Source: Ampelocalamus luodianensis (lineage: Eukaryota; Streptophyta; Magnoliopsida; Poales; Poaceae). Taken from it: DNA of 64,000 bases. The position numbers and the translations under genes are program-made. The stretch is from assembly GCA_036346255.1 (NCBI GenBank), contig CM070617.1, positions 5,497,501 through 5,561,500 of the forward strand, read 5' to 3'. How positions within the stretch are numbered: the first letter of the stretch is position 1; each line of letters starts with the position of its first letter. The notes below the pieces were generated by a model, which did not search any database, had not been told where the DNA came from, and worked only from the letters and a program-made list of their open reading frames with translations. Shown here in pieces: positions 34,101 through 45,306 of the stretch.

Positions 34101-36774
34101 TTCCGCTCGGGACAAAGAAAGTAAGACAGCATCTTGAGGCATGGCCCAGGTCAATGACTCATTTAAGCCATGTGCTTCATGATCACCTAGTAAAGTGGTC
34201 TTGGGCAGCTTGTGTGATGCTAGGACGCATTAGTGTGCAACTTTTATGAACTGCATTGTTCTTACGGACTCAGCAAAAAACTGAAAGCAAACAATAAATG
34301 AACCATGACATGCATGACCCACCAGGTTTGGGAAATTTCTATCGCTGGACTATATAGAGTTATACCTAAATGTTAAATGTGATTTAAGTTGTAACTATAT
34401 CTACTGAACTGAGACAAATTCACCGCCTATGGTATCACTAGAAGCTACCTATGGTATCACTAGAAGCTACACAAGAATGAAATACCGAATACATGTCGTC
34501 AATGGCACTAGCCCACAAAATGGATTACAGGGTGACCCTTTTTTATGTTCCAATTATCAAGAGAATTCATAGCTCATTACAGAGATCACATCACTGAACA
34601 TTACAGCAATGCTCAATTTTGCGGCAGAAAGCGTCATTGTTATGGGGGGGAAAAATGCCAGAATTCCATTGGTGCTAATCATTCAGCTTGTCCAAAGGTG
34701 AAATGAACCAACCAAATTTATACAGCATTGTTCTATCTCTGTGTCCAAGTTAATTTAATATCAAAATGAACACTTAGAAAAATGCAGCTCAACTATCAAG
34801 AAATGATAGATTGTTCAACCACTGCAACAATAAAGACATCGATTTATTGCAATCAAAATCCAGGTGGTGCTAGTATGATTGCATAAGCACAGAATCAAAA
34901 ACAATATTACCATTTACATCAAAAAAGATCTGTTGATTGCGCCTATGTCGCCACCAAAGAAGCATACCGACTGCAATACAGACAAATGCTACTGAACCAA
35001 CAGTTGCTCCACAGATTATAGCAATACGGTGGCTTCTTGTCATGCCTTGTTGTGGCTGAGCTGAGGTAAAGGAGACGAACATGAATGGCACACGAGAGAA
35101 AAAACAAATTCTCTATTATGGAAGCATATTTCCCAAAGCTGAACAATGAACAACAAGCTCACTCTTTAGGTCATCTGGTGGATAAGAAAGTGGGTCCAGC
35201 GACACAGAAGAGCAATTATCTACAGACTTGACACCACAGATCATTGGATTTCCAGCGATGCTGTTGGAAAAAGTAATAATAAAAAAGATGAAAAAAGGAA
35301 GCATGAGCTGTCCTACGACGGACAGTGTGTGTTCAGGGGGGAATTAAATTAGCGAAGGGGAAAGGGAATAAGCTGAATTACTTACTTGAAAGTTCTTGCA
35401 GAAATCTTTGGCAACGGACCGCTCAGATTGTTAAATGAAAGATCTCTATAATACAGGTCAATTCAAGTTTATTATTACAATACACCGATAAAGGAGGAAA
35501 ACAGGAATAGCAAAAAGGGATCGACAGAACATACACGAGAGCAAGGCCATTAATGGTGGCTAGCGAATCAGGTAGAACTCCAGATAAGCTGTTGTTGTTC
35601 AATTTCCTGGTGGCAAAAAGAGAACCAGAAAATTAACTAAAACTCTAGAGGTACATTACTGGATACAGCAAGAGGACTGAGAAATAAAGTACCAAGGAAA
35701 CAAATCTTACAGATAGTTGAGGTTCTTGAGATCGCCAAGTGAACTTGGGATACTCCCAGTAAGTTGATTGTCTGACATGTCAAGGGTCTGTAGCATCCCC
35801 AGCCTGCCTATGCTGCCAGGAATAGGGCCCGAAATTGCATTGTTCTGGAATAGCCTGTCCAACAACAGCGAAGATTAACACTTTCAATCTTTCATTTGTT
35901 TAGAGTCTAGAGTGATTTTATTTCAAGAAACTGTCGTGTTGCCCATGCTTCCAATTTGAAATGCCATGGGTAAAGACGTAAACAACAGTGGATCAATGAA
36001 CTTACACAGATTGCAGCCTGGTAAGGTTCCCGACGCCGGGCGATAATTTGCCAGACAAGCTTTGGCTGGGCAGACCTCTGCGAGCAAAGATCACACGAGA
36101 AGATTAGCTTTACCTACGCAGCCATTGCTGGTGCTCGCCGTGAAGGAAATCGGCATGAACAAAGGAACAAAACGTACAGCGCAGAGACGTAGCCGTCGGC
36201 GGAGCAGGTGACCATCCTCCAGCTGCAGGGGTCGACGGAGTTGATGTCCCAGTTGTCAAGGACGTTGTAGGGGTCCTGCAGCTCCGTCTTGATGGCCATC
36301 AACGCCACCACTGCGGTACAAGTAACCACAGGCAGGCTCAGCTAGTCAGCTTCATTAAATCTCAGCAACAAACAACTAAAACTCCGCATGTATGGCGAAG
36401 AAGAAGCGCATGCAACGGAACCGCATTGGCACATTCCCTTGCGGTTCTCCAAAGTGAGGGCTTTAAATCGGAGGTTGTCAAAGAATAAATCTTTTAGCAA
36501 TTTCACAAAATCCTCTTGCGCCGAAAAAAACATTGTTTTTCACCTCAAACTCGCCCAAAGACAATCATTTGATTGAGTGGATATCATAAGAAATTGCAAA
36601 AGTTTTGGGGATTATTTGGGCTTTGGAAAGGAGGCGGAGACGAAGAGCGCGTTCGAGGGTAGGTGGTTTACCTTCGTAGTTGATGCCGGCCGGGGAGAGC
36701 GTGGCGGTGGACGACGGCAGGATCACGCTGAGCACGGCGGCAACCACCACCCCCACCCACCACCGCCACCTCAT
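31122..36774 (-). CDS. NIK1: LRR receptor-like kinase, NIK type (LRR-RLK subfamily II), 11 exons
   Basis: The exons are 36672-36774, 36178-36310, 36006-36077, 35711-35854, 35535-35606, 35386-35445, 35163-35260, 34911-35060, 33329-33670, 32165-32556 and 31122-31442. Their sum is 1,887 nt, 628 residues in one frame. Order: signal peptide (1-24); LRRNT cap with [10 protein letters not shown]; LRRs encoded by 72- and 144-bp exons (about 79-195); a juxtamembrane Cys region; transmembrane helix (about 239-259); kinase. The kinase shows the glycine loop GEGGYG (311-316), Lys332, HRD (429-431, so an RD kinase), DFG (449-451) and APEY, all intact. The tail EAMELSGPR and AEKWEASQN match NSP-interacting kinases rather than SERKs. 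NIKs are plasma-membrane kinases in immune and translation-control signalling. The symbol is family-level; orthology to one gene is not proved. Confidence 0.93.
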
Positions 36775-37563
36775 GCACACATGCACCCTCGGCACCCGCA
36801 TCCCCACAAACCGCACAGATTCGACTCGCCCAAGAAGATGAACCAACCAACCAAACCCACCAACCAACCCCACCAGCCCGCACCACAATTCCGCGACGGC
36901 AGCAGCAGAGAACAAGAAGAAGAAGAACCCGCCGGATTACGACGGGGCTGGCACGAGGAGAAGCGGCTCCTCACGAGACCATCCCGCGAAGCAAGGAGAG
37001 CAAGCAAGCTATCCAATGATTCTAATCTAATCACGCCGAGAGAAAGAGTAGTGTGGTGCAGTGGGGGTGGGAGTGGACTAGTGCAGTGGGGGCAGAGGCA
37101 GGCGAGAGGAGAGGATGCAGGGGAGAAACGCCAACAAGCATCTGCCACTCCCTATCAATCCTTGCCGCCGCTGCTCACCACCCGCTCCATGCCGTGCCGC
37201 TGCAAACCGCCAAAAGCTCTCCCTCACACGCACCCGACACGGTTGCGCATGCCTACGTTGCCATCACCATTGCGACCGGCTCCACAGTCCCCCGATCCTT
37301 TCTGGCCTTCCTCTTCTCTTTTTCATCACTTTTTGTATTCTCCGGGTGTATTTTATTTAGCAAGCTATAGACAGTATCAACAAAAAAACATGCCTTCTGT
37401 TTGGATTAGTCTCTTTTTTTTTTGGATAAAGAAGAAGCTTAACTAGTGAACACTACTAGCTTTGCTTCGAAAAGACGGCAGATGCTTCAATGCAATTTGA
37501 AAGGCTAACCGTAGTGACAATGCTCTGTCATTCCAAACAAATCTAAAATACTGGTAGTACCAA
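36775..37563. other. upstream region of the receptor kinase gene
   Basis: Leader and promoter of the minus-strand kinase gene. The near part is GC-rich and CT/GA-rich, the distal part AT-rich. No clear TATA box at a convincing distance. Confidence 0.45.
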
Positions 37564-37903
37564 CCACGGTTCAAAAAATCGGTCGAAAACGGGCTAAAAA
37601 TCGGTGTTACAGGTTTTACTAGCCACCCCGGTAGAAATCCAAACTCACAAAAAAAAATCGGTTTTGGATAAATTTTACCTAATATAAAAGAAATTTGAAA
37701 CTATGTCCAAGTACATATGCTCATGCAAGTTTTTAGCCTAGAAGAAGGTGGTCTTGGGTTCAAACCCTTAAAACCATACTATTTTTTAGTTTTTTTTCTA
37801 TTTTAACTTTGAAAAATTCAAATTTTGATTTTAATTTTTTTTTGAATTTCGGACCTACCGGCCATCCCCGGTAAAAATCACAAACCGGTTTTGTGAACCC
37901 TGG
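37564..37903. mobile_element. MULE-type MITE, 340 bp
   Basis: The ends CCACGGTTCAAAAAATCGGT and (inverted) CCAGGGTTCACAAAACCGGT match at 17 of 20 positions. The flanks TAGTACCAA (37555-37563) and TACTAACAA (37904-37912) form a 9-bp target duplication with two mismatches, the size typical of Mutator-like elements. The interior contains gggttcaaaccc, which resembles a tRNA B box but lacks a tRNA fold. Confidence 0.75.
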
Positions 37904-38502
37904 TACTAACAAGCATATAGTATAATCTTCTTCTTGTACTCAAGGGCGAAGCTGGGCCTCGGACCTTCGAGGCAATAGCCTGAGGCATAGGATCAAAAAC
38001 CTATGTAAAAATCATTTAAAATCAGTAAAATACAACTTTGGACCAAAAGTAGTTGGATTGCCTCGACGCTTGGCCCGTGGCCACTCCGCCCGTACTTGTA
38101 CTGGTACTAGTATAGTGTTTCGTAAAAGAAAAAAAAATGTCACGGTGCTAATGATAGGACGCATGTTTGTCATAACCAGTCTACTCTACAAACAAAACCG
38201 AGCTCAAGCTGAGCGAGTTTTTGCCGTGTAGTTTTTTTTAATGAAATAGAAAATGTAGCTCTTCGGGTTGAAATGACAAAAATAGGACCGCGGTGAGTTA
38301 GACAAATGATATATGTCCCCTACTGCGCTCTCAGTCTGAGGTAGGCCACGTACTACGCCCCCGTCTTCGGTAGGCTGGCATGCACATGTGACTACCGTAG
38401 GCAGACACGACTATTTTTACTATTACAGATAAAAAAAACATGCCTAATTTAGCCAAAGACTCGAGCTGAGCTGCACCATCTCTACACCAGCTGTATATGC
38501 AG
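37904..38502. other. intergenic, nothing recognised
   Basis: AT-rich sequence with no coding motif and no clear element ends. Confidence 0.4.
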
Positions 38503-38613
38503 CAGGAGAAATAGAAAACAGAATGATGCAAGAATAAAAAAAAAACCTTAGGAGTCATATACAGGAGAAATAGAAAACAGAATGATGCAAGAATAAAAAA
38601 AAACCTTAGGAGG
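38503..38613 (+). repeat. tandem duplication, ~59-bp unit
   Basis: caggagaaatagaaaacaga...ataaaaaaaa...ccttaggag is present twice in direct tandem (from 38503 and 38562), differing only in the length of the A run and the last bases. Very recent slippage or duplication, or an assembly duplication. Confidence 0.85.
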
Positions 38614-38667
38614 GAGGGAGAGCAAGCGACGGAGGCAACAGAGGAAGGAGGGTGAAGAATTTTTTTT

Positions 38668-38940
38668 ACCTAAATGGTACTAGCAAAAATATCGCTCTCA
38701 CAACTGCAATTGTAAAAATGACGTTCTCGTCTGTCTGACCATGGGACGGACGAGCGCCACGTGTCGTCCTGTGGATCCTGTGGCTAGCCGGACGATGCGC
38801 TATGTGTTGGTCCACGGCTCGTCCGTCTTGTAGCCGAATAGATGAGGCGCCACGTGTTGGTCCGTAGTTTATCCACCCTGTGGCCGAACAGAGAAAAATG
38901 TTATTGTGAGCGTGTTATTTTCGCTAATACCACTTTAGAT
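38668..38940. mobile_element. inverted-repeat MITE-like element
   Basis: Left end ACCTAAATGGTACTAGCAAAA and inverted right end ATCTAAAGTGGTATTAGCGAAA are followed by CTCACAA...AAAA blocks on both sides, about 45 bp of imperfect inverted repeat. The interior has two or three related copies of a cgccacgtgt(c/t)g...cctgtggc unit. No clear target duplication was found. Confidence 0.6.
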
Positions 38941-41704
38941 AGTGCCTAACCCCGAGGGTGAAAAGCTTTGCGGGGCACTGGCGAGTCACATGCTCGCCTT
39001 TTATTTTGTCTCGTCCTTTCTTGTCTCGTCGCTCGCTCGAACCATTGCCTAGGCACAGCCAGGCCTAGCAGCAATCTCTCTCTCTCTCTCGCCCATCCGT
39101 GCCATACTAGACTAGAATCTTATGCTCCTTATCCCTCTCGCTCATCAAGTTCGTGTTTACTGGCCTATTCAATTCGGCAAACACCCCGTCCCCGGTTGTT
39201 CCGTCAGCCCGAGTAAATCAAATTCTCTATTTCGTGTATAATCAGGTTGATAAATCGACGAGCGATGTAGCATCAGTTCTCTAGCTAATACGAGTATCTG
39301 AAGGCACTCGGTCCTAGTTAATCAAATTCTCTAATTTGGCAGCATCTTCCGGTTAAGCTTGGAGGCGGCAGGAGCCAGTAGCGCCATCTACGTTCTGCTT
39401 AGCCAACGCCAGCCAATTGATACAGCGAGCGGCGGCCATCTGAATCTGATCGAGTGAGCTAAACGAGCTTTTTGCTGGCTCCCTGCGCTGCACTCGATCG
39501 ATCGCTTGTGCAGTTGTGCTGCACCAGCTGCCTCCGCAGGTAGCCTGTGCGTTTCTGCTGCTCCGTCCATCCCTGATCCCACCATCCAGCCTCGGCTTAT
39601 CCTCGGGAACCTCAAACGTGCATGCTCGTCTCCTACACCAAAACACAGTACCGGCGGTGTTGTGTGGGGCAGTTCAGTTCCCGGGGCAAACATGAAAATT
39701 TATCCTGTTCTAAACGGGGCCAAAGCTTCGGTAACGTCCCAAATTTTATAACCAAAATTTTCGAGTGTGAAAACGTGGAATTTTTTTTAAAAAAAAATTG
39801 ATACATTTTTGGCGCTGTTTGGAGTTTTGTCGTATTTTGAATTTTGCAAAATCAATAAATAAAATGCAAATAGGCTAAGGACAGGAAATTGGAAAATAAA
39901 TTAAAGTGACGTTATAAAGGAAATAGAAATGGAAATAAAAACCTCAAAAATCCGGTACGTGCCAAAGTCAAGCCGGCACAGTCCATCTCCCCATTTTCGT
40001 TTCATTTTCTTTCTCTCCCTGCTCGGGTGTATGAAACCCCCGATGGTAGAAACCTTAGCAGGCGTAAATGTGTTTGGGTAGTGCATTATAATGACCTTGT
40101 GGTGATTCTCTTATCATGTCTACAGTAGTGTGTTGATATTACGAAATAGTCGTCTCTTGTGGGTAAAGTTGGGAAATCTCTGTATAGTGAAAAATGTCCG
40201 GATAGTTGTACACACGGTCATGGGTAATTTGTGGGAACTTACTTGGTAGTCTCATTTTTACAAAAACCATTTGTGTGTGGGATGAAACTGTCAGGTAGAT
40301 GGACCTCTGAATCTTTGTCCTGGGTGGATGGAACCCAGTGAATATTATTGGGCGGATAGAACCCTAAAAACTGTTATAGCATACAGTGGATGGAACCATA
40401 CTCTATGCGTAGGTGGATGGAACCTTGCCAGTATTATACAACAACTACTCAATTTCATCAAAACTTGTTTTAGTTAACATGCTAGGTCTCATAACTTGTC
40501 TACACTCAATATATTTCAATTGTAGCTTTATGCAAATAAAAGAACCTCAAGCATTTCCTTTAAATTAGCCTTGCATCTATTATAACTGTATTTTATGTGT
40601 TGGCTCGGGGAGTATGGTTATGTATTTACACTTGCTCAATATTATCATTCAGTAAGTGAAGAAAAAGACCGTACGAGCGCTGAAGTCGGCAGTACGATTT
40701 GGGAGAAGGAGAGGCAAATGAGTATATCGCGAGCCCAGTCGATTGCTTGTAGATATCCTGAGATCCCCACTTGGTATCATTCCCGTTTCCGATTCCACTG
40801 CTGTTCTTAAAGGTGTTTGGTCTGACCGACCGTTCTGTAAGTCAAAAGCTGCAAGATCTATTTACGTATTATTTAATATCGCGTGATAGTTTTACTTTTG
40901 CAAGATATGTGTCTGATATTTAATAATATAAATGCGTGCACTAACTACCGATCTATGGACTAGTGTTGATATACACATAGGGTTTCAGACAGTAAACCTA
41001 GGTCCCAACTTTCAGGTTAACGTGAAAACAAGAAAAAAAAATCCTGCTACGAGTAAAAATCCTGCTAGGCAAGCTTATCAACTTATGGATGACCGCCCTA
41101 TATACTAGAGTGTGTGTATATATATATATTTTGATCAAATCATGATTTGCTGCTAGGAGTGTAGTGTTAGGCTTGAGTGAGCGGGCGAGTCAAACCAAGA
41201 GGGTGAGGAGGAACACCTCGATTATGGCTAATCATCCACCGCGATTTCCTCCGTCTTGATTAGTTCCACCCACCCACTCCCAGCCATCAAATTTCGATTC
41301 ATCCCACTGGCCGTTCCTTCTCTTCCTGCCTCTTTGCATCTGCTGCTACAGCGGATCGATCCCCAAGCTGCAGTGAGCTTGGATGGATCTTAATTATGAC
41401 GCCTTTGTCCTCGAGCTTGTTTCCATTTCCAATCGTGTAGCGTCACGGGGCTACCAAGAGAATGAGGCCAGCTCACGTCGTGATTGCCTATCCTATGAAA
41501 TTTAGGTGACCAAGGTGTCAATTTTAAGCCTAAATCTTAGTAGTAGTGGTGTTAAAACAGGATATTTAAACCCGAGCAAAATTAGACCGGCAAAACAAGA
41601 TTAGTCGAACATGAATCAGGAGATGCTGCACGCTCCCATGCTTCCACCACTCGAAAACCATCCAGAGCCACGTCCAGGTAGTGCTTGTGTCAACTAGCGA
41701 TTAA
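38941..41704. other. gene-poor, retroelement-like sequence
   Basis: No complete gene. 40080-40450 resembles non-coding LTR-retroelement DNA and carries four spaced copies of tggatggaacc (about 40329, 40356 as cggatagaacc, 40388 and 40415). 41114-41130 is a short TA/TG microsatellite. 39350-39700 is open in several frames without motifs. Confidence 0.4.
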
Positions 41705-42271
41705 GGGTCTGTTTGGTTTGTGACTTTATTGAGCTATGTTAAAATTTTGACAATGCCAAAACCCATACGTTACCAAAAACTGGGCAAAAAAATATTATTT
41801 GGATCGTAGTAATACCAATTCATAGGTAATATCAAAATAGATGCGTTTGGATTATAGGCATGCTCAAATTTGTCAAAATCACTAGTATGACGTGTGGGTT
41901 CCGCATGATGTATATATTTTTTTGCCTCAAAATATGTCAATGTGGGTCTTGTTTTGTTGATAAAATGACAAGGAACACACATATTCAAACGGATCACAAA
42001 TCGGATACTCGGTTTAGAAAATATCATCGTTTGAAGCTTGTTAATCAAATTAATCTTGCATTTAATGCACCATCTACAGCCAACGAAATTGTGACACTTG
42101 TCGACTCACTTGATTCTTGCAATCGGCCAGCGTTTTGACAAGAAAAAGCTTAGCACTGGCCAAATTTTGCTAGGCACGGCAACATTAGGTAATGATCCAA
42201 ATGCTAGTCAAAATTTGAAGGTATTATCAAATTTTGGTAAGGTTTTTGATGGCAACAAACCAAATAGCCCC
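41705..42271. mobile_element. Tourist-like (PIF/Harbinger) MITE, 567 bp
   Basis: The ends GGGTCTGTTTGGTTTG and (inverted) GGGGCTATTTGGTTTG are flanked on both sides by TAA (41702-41704 and 42272-42274), the standard PIF/Harbinger target duplication. The interior block at about 41930-42015 is shared in inverted orientation with the element at 52459-53011, so both belong to one family. No coding capacity. Confidence 0.85.
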
Positions 42272-42365
42272 TAAATGCCCTGTTTGAAATACAGGGATTT
42301 CATAACAATTTCGTGGAAGTTTTACCATAAATTGTTTAATTTACGTATAAAAGGCCAGGCCGGAT

Positions 42366-42584
42366 TTATAAAATGTATAGTTCGGTTTACACTAGGCTTA
42401 AGATAGAATTATATCTTACCAAATCAATTGCGATCGGTTGTAATCTGCCAGGGGTTTGTTACGATATAACCGAGTTGTATACTATTCCCTTTCCGGCAAT
42501 ACAAGTATATAAAGAGAAGAGAGGCAACCGTGTTGGGTGCCAAGCAACTCCAAATACAATCTCATCTAGAGTTTAGTTTCTTTA
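42366..42584 (+). repeat. 5' LTR (copia)
   Basis: Starts TTATAAAATG (TGATAAAATG in the 3' copy) and ends TTTCTTTA. A TATA box, gtatataaagagaag, sits at about 42508. Confidence 0.93.
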
Positions 42585-42595
42585 TGGTATCATAG
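42585..42595 (+). promoter_or_regulatory. primer binding site of copia element
   Basis: TGGTATCATAG directly follows the 5' LTR. It is the initiator Met-tRNA type site with a decayed 3' end. Confidence 0.75.
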
Positions 42596-42616
42596 TTCTC
42601 AAGCGTCTCCGATGAG

Positions 42617-43449
42617 ATGTCTACATCCGCGACCTCTAGGAGTACCGGTGCCAGCGCCACACCATATTACAGCAACATGGTGACCATCCAGTTGTCAAAT
42701 GGCAACTATCTCCCATGGAAGGCGCAGGTCACGGCCTACCTCATGGGCTAGGACTTGCTTGGCTACGTCGACGGCACGACTGCGTGCCCTTGCGCGACGA
42801 TCACCCAGACCGTCAGCACTGAGATGTCGCACGCTGCTAATCTTGCTTATCGTGTATGGGTGCAACAGGACCAACTTGTACTCAGTGCTCTCCTGGCATC
42901 CCTGACCGAGGAGGTGCTTGCTCAGGTGCACCTCCTCACCACCGCATAGGTTGTGTGGAGCGCCCGAGCGAGCATGTTCTCTTTGTAGTTGCATGCGAAG
43001 GTCATACAAATTTGCTTCCAGCTGGCCAATACAAAAGAAAGGAGATTATGCGGCGGCTTACTTCAACAGGATGAAGCAGCTTGTCGACACGCTGGCCACA
43101 ATCGGCCAGCCCCTCAGAGACGACGAGGTCATAAGCTATATCCTGGCGAGCCTTGACTCAGATTACAATCCGCTTGTCACGTCTGTCACAACCAGGACCG
43201 ATCCAATGTCGCTGAACGATCTGTACTCTCAACTTTTGAGTTACGAGATGCGTGTAGCGACTCAGGATGCCTCAACTCTGGTGGACGACTCCTCTGTCAA
43301 CATCGTCTCCCATGGCAATGCACAAGGAGGCAAGAAGAACTAGAAGAGCCGTGGTGGCAAAACCAATCTGCAGGGCAATGATAGTCGTCCCTCACACGGC
43401 AACAAGGAACGTCCTGTCTACCAAATCTATGGAAAGGTGGGGCATATGG
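42617..43449 (+). pseudogene. copia gag, broken (5' portion)
   Basis: ATG 42617 opens a gag that reads SNGNYLPWKAQVTAYLMG before an in-frame TAG at 42749. Later blocks such as KQLVDTLATIGQPLRDDEVISYIL (about 43070-43140) and DPMSLNDLYSQLLSYEMR are typical UBN2 gag helices in shifted frames. The zinc-knuckle region is cut by the solo LTR at 43450, and the reading frame continues in register after it at 44229. Two knuckle cysteines are replaced by tyrosine. Confidence 0.8.
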
Positions 43450-44223
43450 TGATGAACCCGAAGGTCCGATTGTTTGCCCGATCTTTCGATGAGAACGATA
43501 AGTTCGGTAGGCGTCGCTCAACTCTCACGATCCTGGCTACGAACACGCAAGGCTCGAAACCACGCAATCGTTGAACTGCTCGACAAGTCGTTATCAACAG
43601 TCCACGAATACCCGGATGATCTAACCACGAAGGTCGATTCCTGTATACACCGAAGAAGCACGTAAGAACAAGATAAAATAAGCAATTTGAAATTGCGAAT
43701 ATGAATGAAATATTTGAATTGAGTTGGGATTCTGAATAAAGATCTTAATTGGGTGGTCTAGTCGACACACACAAAAGATACAAGTTGCAACGAAGGCAAA
43801 CTAAACATAAACAAAAACCGAGTAAAACTAAAGGGGTGCGGCCTCCTTATATAGGGGAGGGGGAGCCGCAAAAGTCTAAGAGCTAGCAAAGCGGGACTAT
43901 TCATGAGGGTTACTATTCACATGAACAGTAACCATGAATAGTGCACCTGGCCTGGGTGGAGGCGGCCCAGAAGGTGGCCAACCCAAATAGGCCAAGGAGG
44001 TGGCCGGTCTAGATAACCTAGAGTGGTGGCTGCCCTTTGGGCCAAATAATTAATACAAATACAAGGCCCTCGGCCCAATGTGATGTGTCGCAGCACTAGG
44101 TATAAGTGAAGTAAATTCGTCGACACGTTAGAGTAGTGCTTGACGTAGCCGAATCGATGGCAGTCGAATCGCCCGGTTGAAGGTGGAGTAGTGGTCGTAT
44201 CCGAAGGGTTGATGTCCTCATCA
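43450..44223. mobile_element. solo LTR nested in copia gag, TATGG target duplication
   Basis: The 774-bp block begins TGATGA and ends TCATCA and is flanked by TATGG at 43445-43449 and 44224-44228. It has no coding content, and a TATA-like ccttatatagggg lies at about 43850. Removing it rejoins the host gag frame across the zinc-knuckle region. It arose by recombination between two LTRs of a full element of another family; orientation is not determined. Confidence 0.9.
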
Positions 44224-44228
44224 TATGG

Positions 44229-44677
44229 CGTTGTGCTACTACAACCGCCTCAACCATGGTTACTAGGAGGAGCACACCGCAGCGGCATACACCGTCGACA
44301 CCAACTGGTATGCAGATACTGGGGCTACCGACCACATTACGTCGGAGTTGGACAAGTTGAGCACCAAGGAGCGCTATCATGGCAATGATCAGGTTCACAC
44401 TGCGAACGGATCAGGTATGGGTATAGCTCATATTAATCATTCACATATATCAACTTTGCAACAACCCTTGCATCTTAGAAATATTTTGTATGTCCCTCAA
44501 TCTAGTCGAAGCCTTCTTTCTATTCAAAAAAATAGCATTCTTTCTGATAATCATATCCTTTTTGAATTTCATCCTGATTTCTTCTTCATCATGGATTTGG
44601 TCATGAGGGACATTTTGCTTAAAGGCACGCACAAAGGAGGGTATACTAGATTCCATCATGTTCTAGTTTTGGTCTAG
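44229..44677 (+). pseudogene. copia gag end and aspartic protease region
   Basis: The gag tail is followed by NWYADTGATDHIT at about 44307-44345, which contains the D-T-G-A active-site motif of copia proteases, then LHLRNILYVPQSSRSLLSIQ, the conserved protease C-terminal region. This part is still open. Confidence 0.8.
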
Positions 44678-44689
44678 TTGTCAAGCATG

Positions 44690-45306
44690 TCGCTAGTGTA
44701 CCACGCCTTCACCAGAAGACTGGCATTCTAGACTTGGTCATCCTTCGTTTGCCACTGTCCAGCGAGTTACCGAGTCCAATAAATTGTTGTGTTCTTCTAA
44801 CCATGACAATCGTGTGTGTGATGCATGTATGTAGGCAAAGAGTCATCAATTGTCATTTTCTTTGTCTAATAATGTGTCTAGTGCTCCTCTTGAGCTTATT
44901 TGTTCAGATGTTTGGGGGCCCGCTCGAACTTCTGTAAGGGGTTCAAATACTATGTTAGCTTTATTGATAATTTCAGTAAATTTACGTGGGTCTATTTGCT
45001 GAAAAGTAAAGCTGATGTGTTTAAAATATTTTTACAGTTTCAATCTCATGTTGAGTGCATTCTTGACAAAAAAAATCATGTGTGTTCAGATCGACTGGGG
45101 AGGAGAGTACCAAAAACTCCATTCGTTCTTTACACAACTCAACATCTCGCATAGGGTCTCTTGTTCTCACACACATCAACAAAATGGAATAGCCGAACAC
45201 AAGCATCGGCATATTGTGGAAATCGGCTTTGTGCTTTTAGCATATTCTCATGTTCCTCTTCGCTTTTGGGATGATGCTTTTCTATTTGCTTGTTTCCTAA
45301 TAAGCG
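44690..45306 (+). pseudogene. copia integrase region, broken
   Basis: Contains the HHCC zinc-binding segment (WHSRLGHPS ... CDACM) with an in-frame TAG, then the catalytic core (LICSDVWGPA, YYVSFIDNFSKFTWVY, HQQNGIAEHKHRHIVE) in changing frames. The sequence stops abruptly at about 45303 and jumps into reverse transcriptase, so roughly 1 kb (integrase C-terminus and reverse transcriptase N-terminus) is missing. Confidence 0.85.

Noticed and set aside
36577..37446. Plus-strand open frame opposite the receptor kinase first exon.
   Set aside because: Antisense shadow of the GC-rich leader. Proline/histidine-rich translation without motifs.
37740..37770. tRNA-like gggttcaaaccc segment.
   Set aside because: No acceptor stem, D arm or anticodon arm around it. 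It lies inside a MITE.
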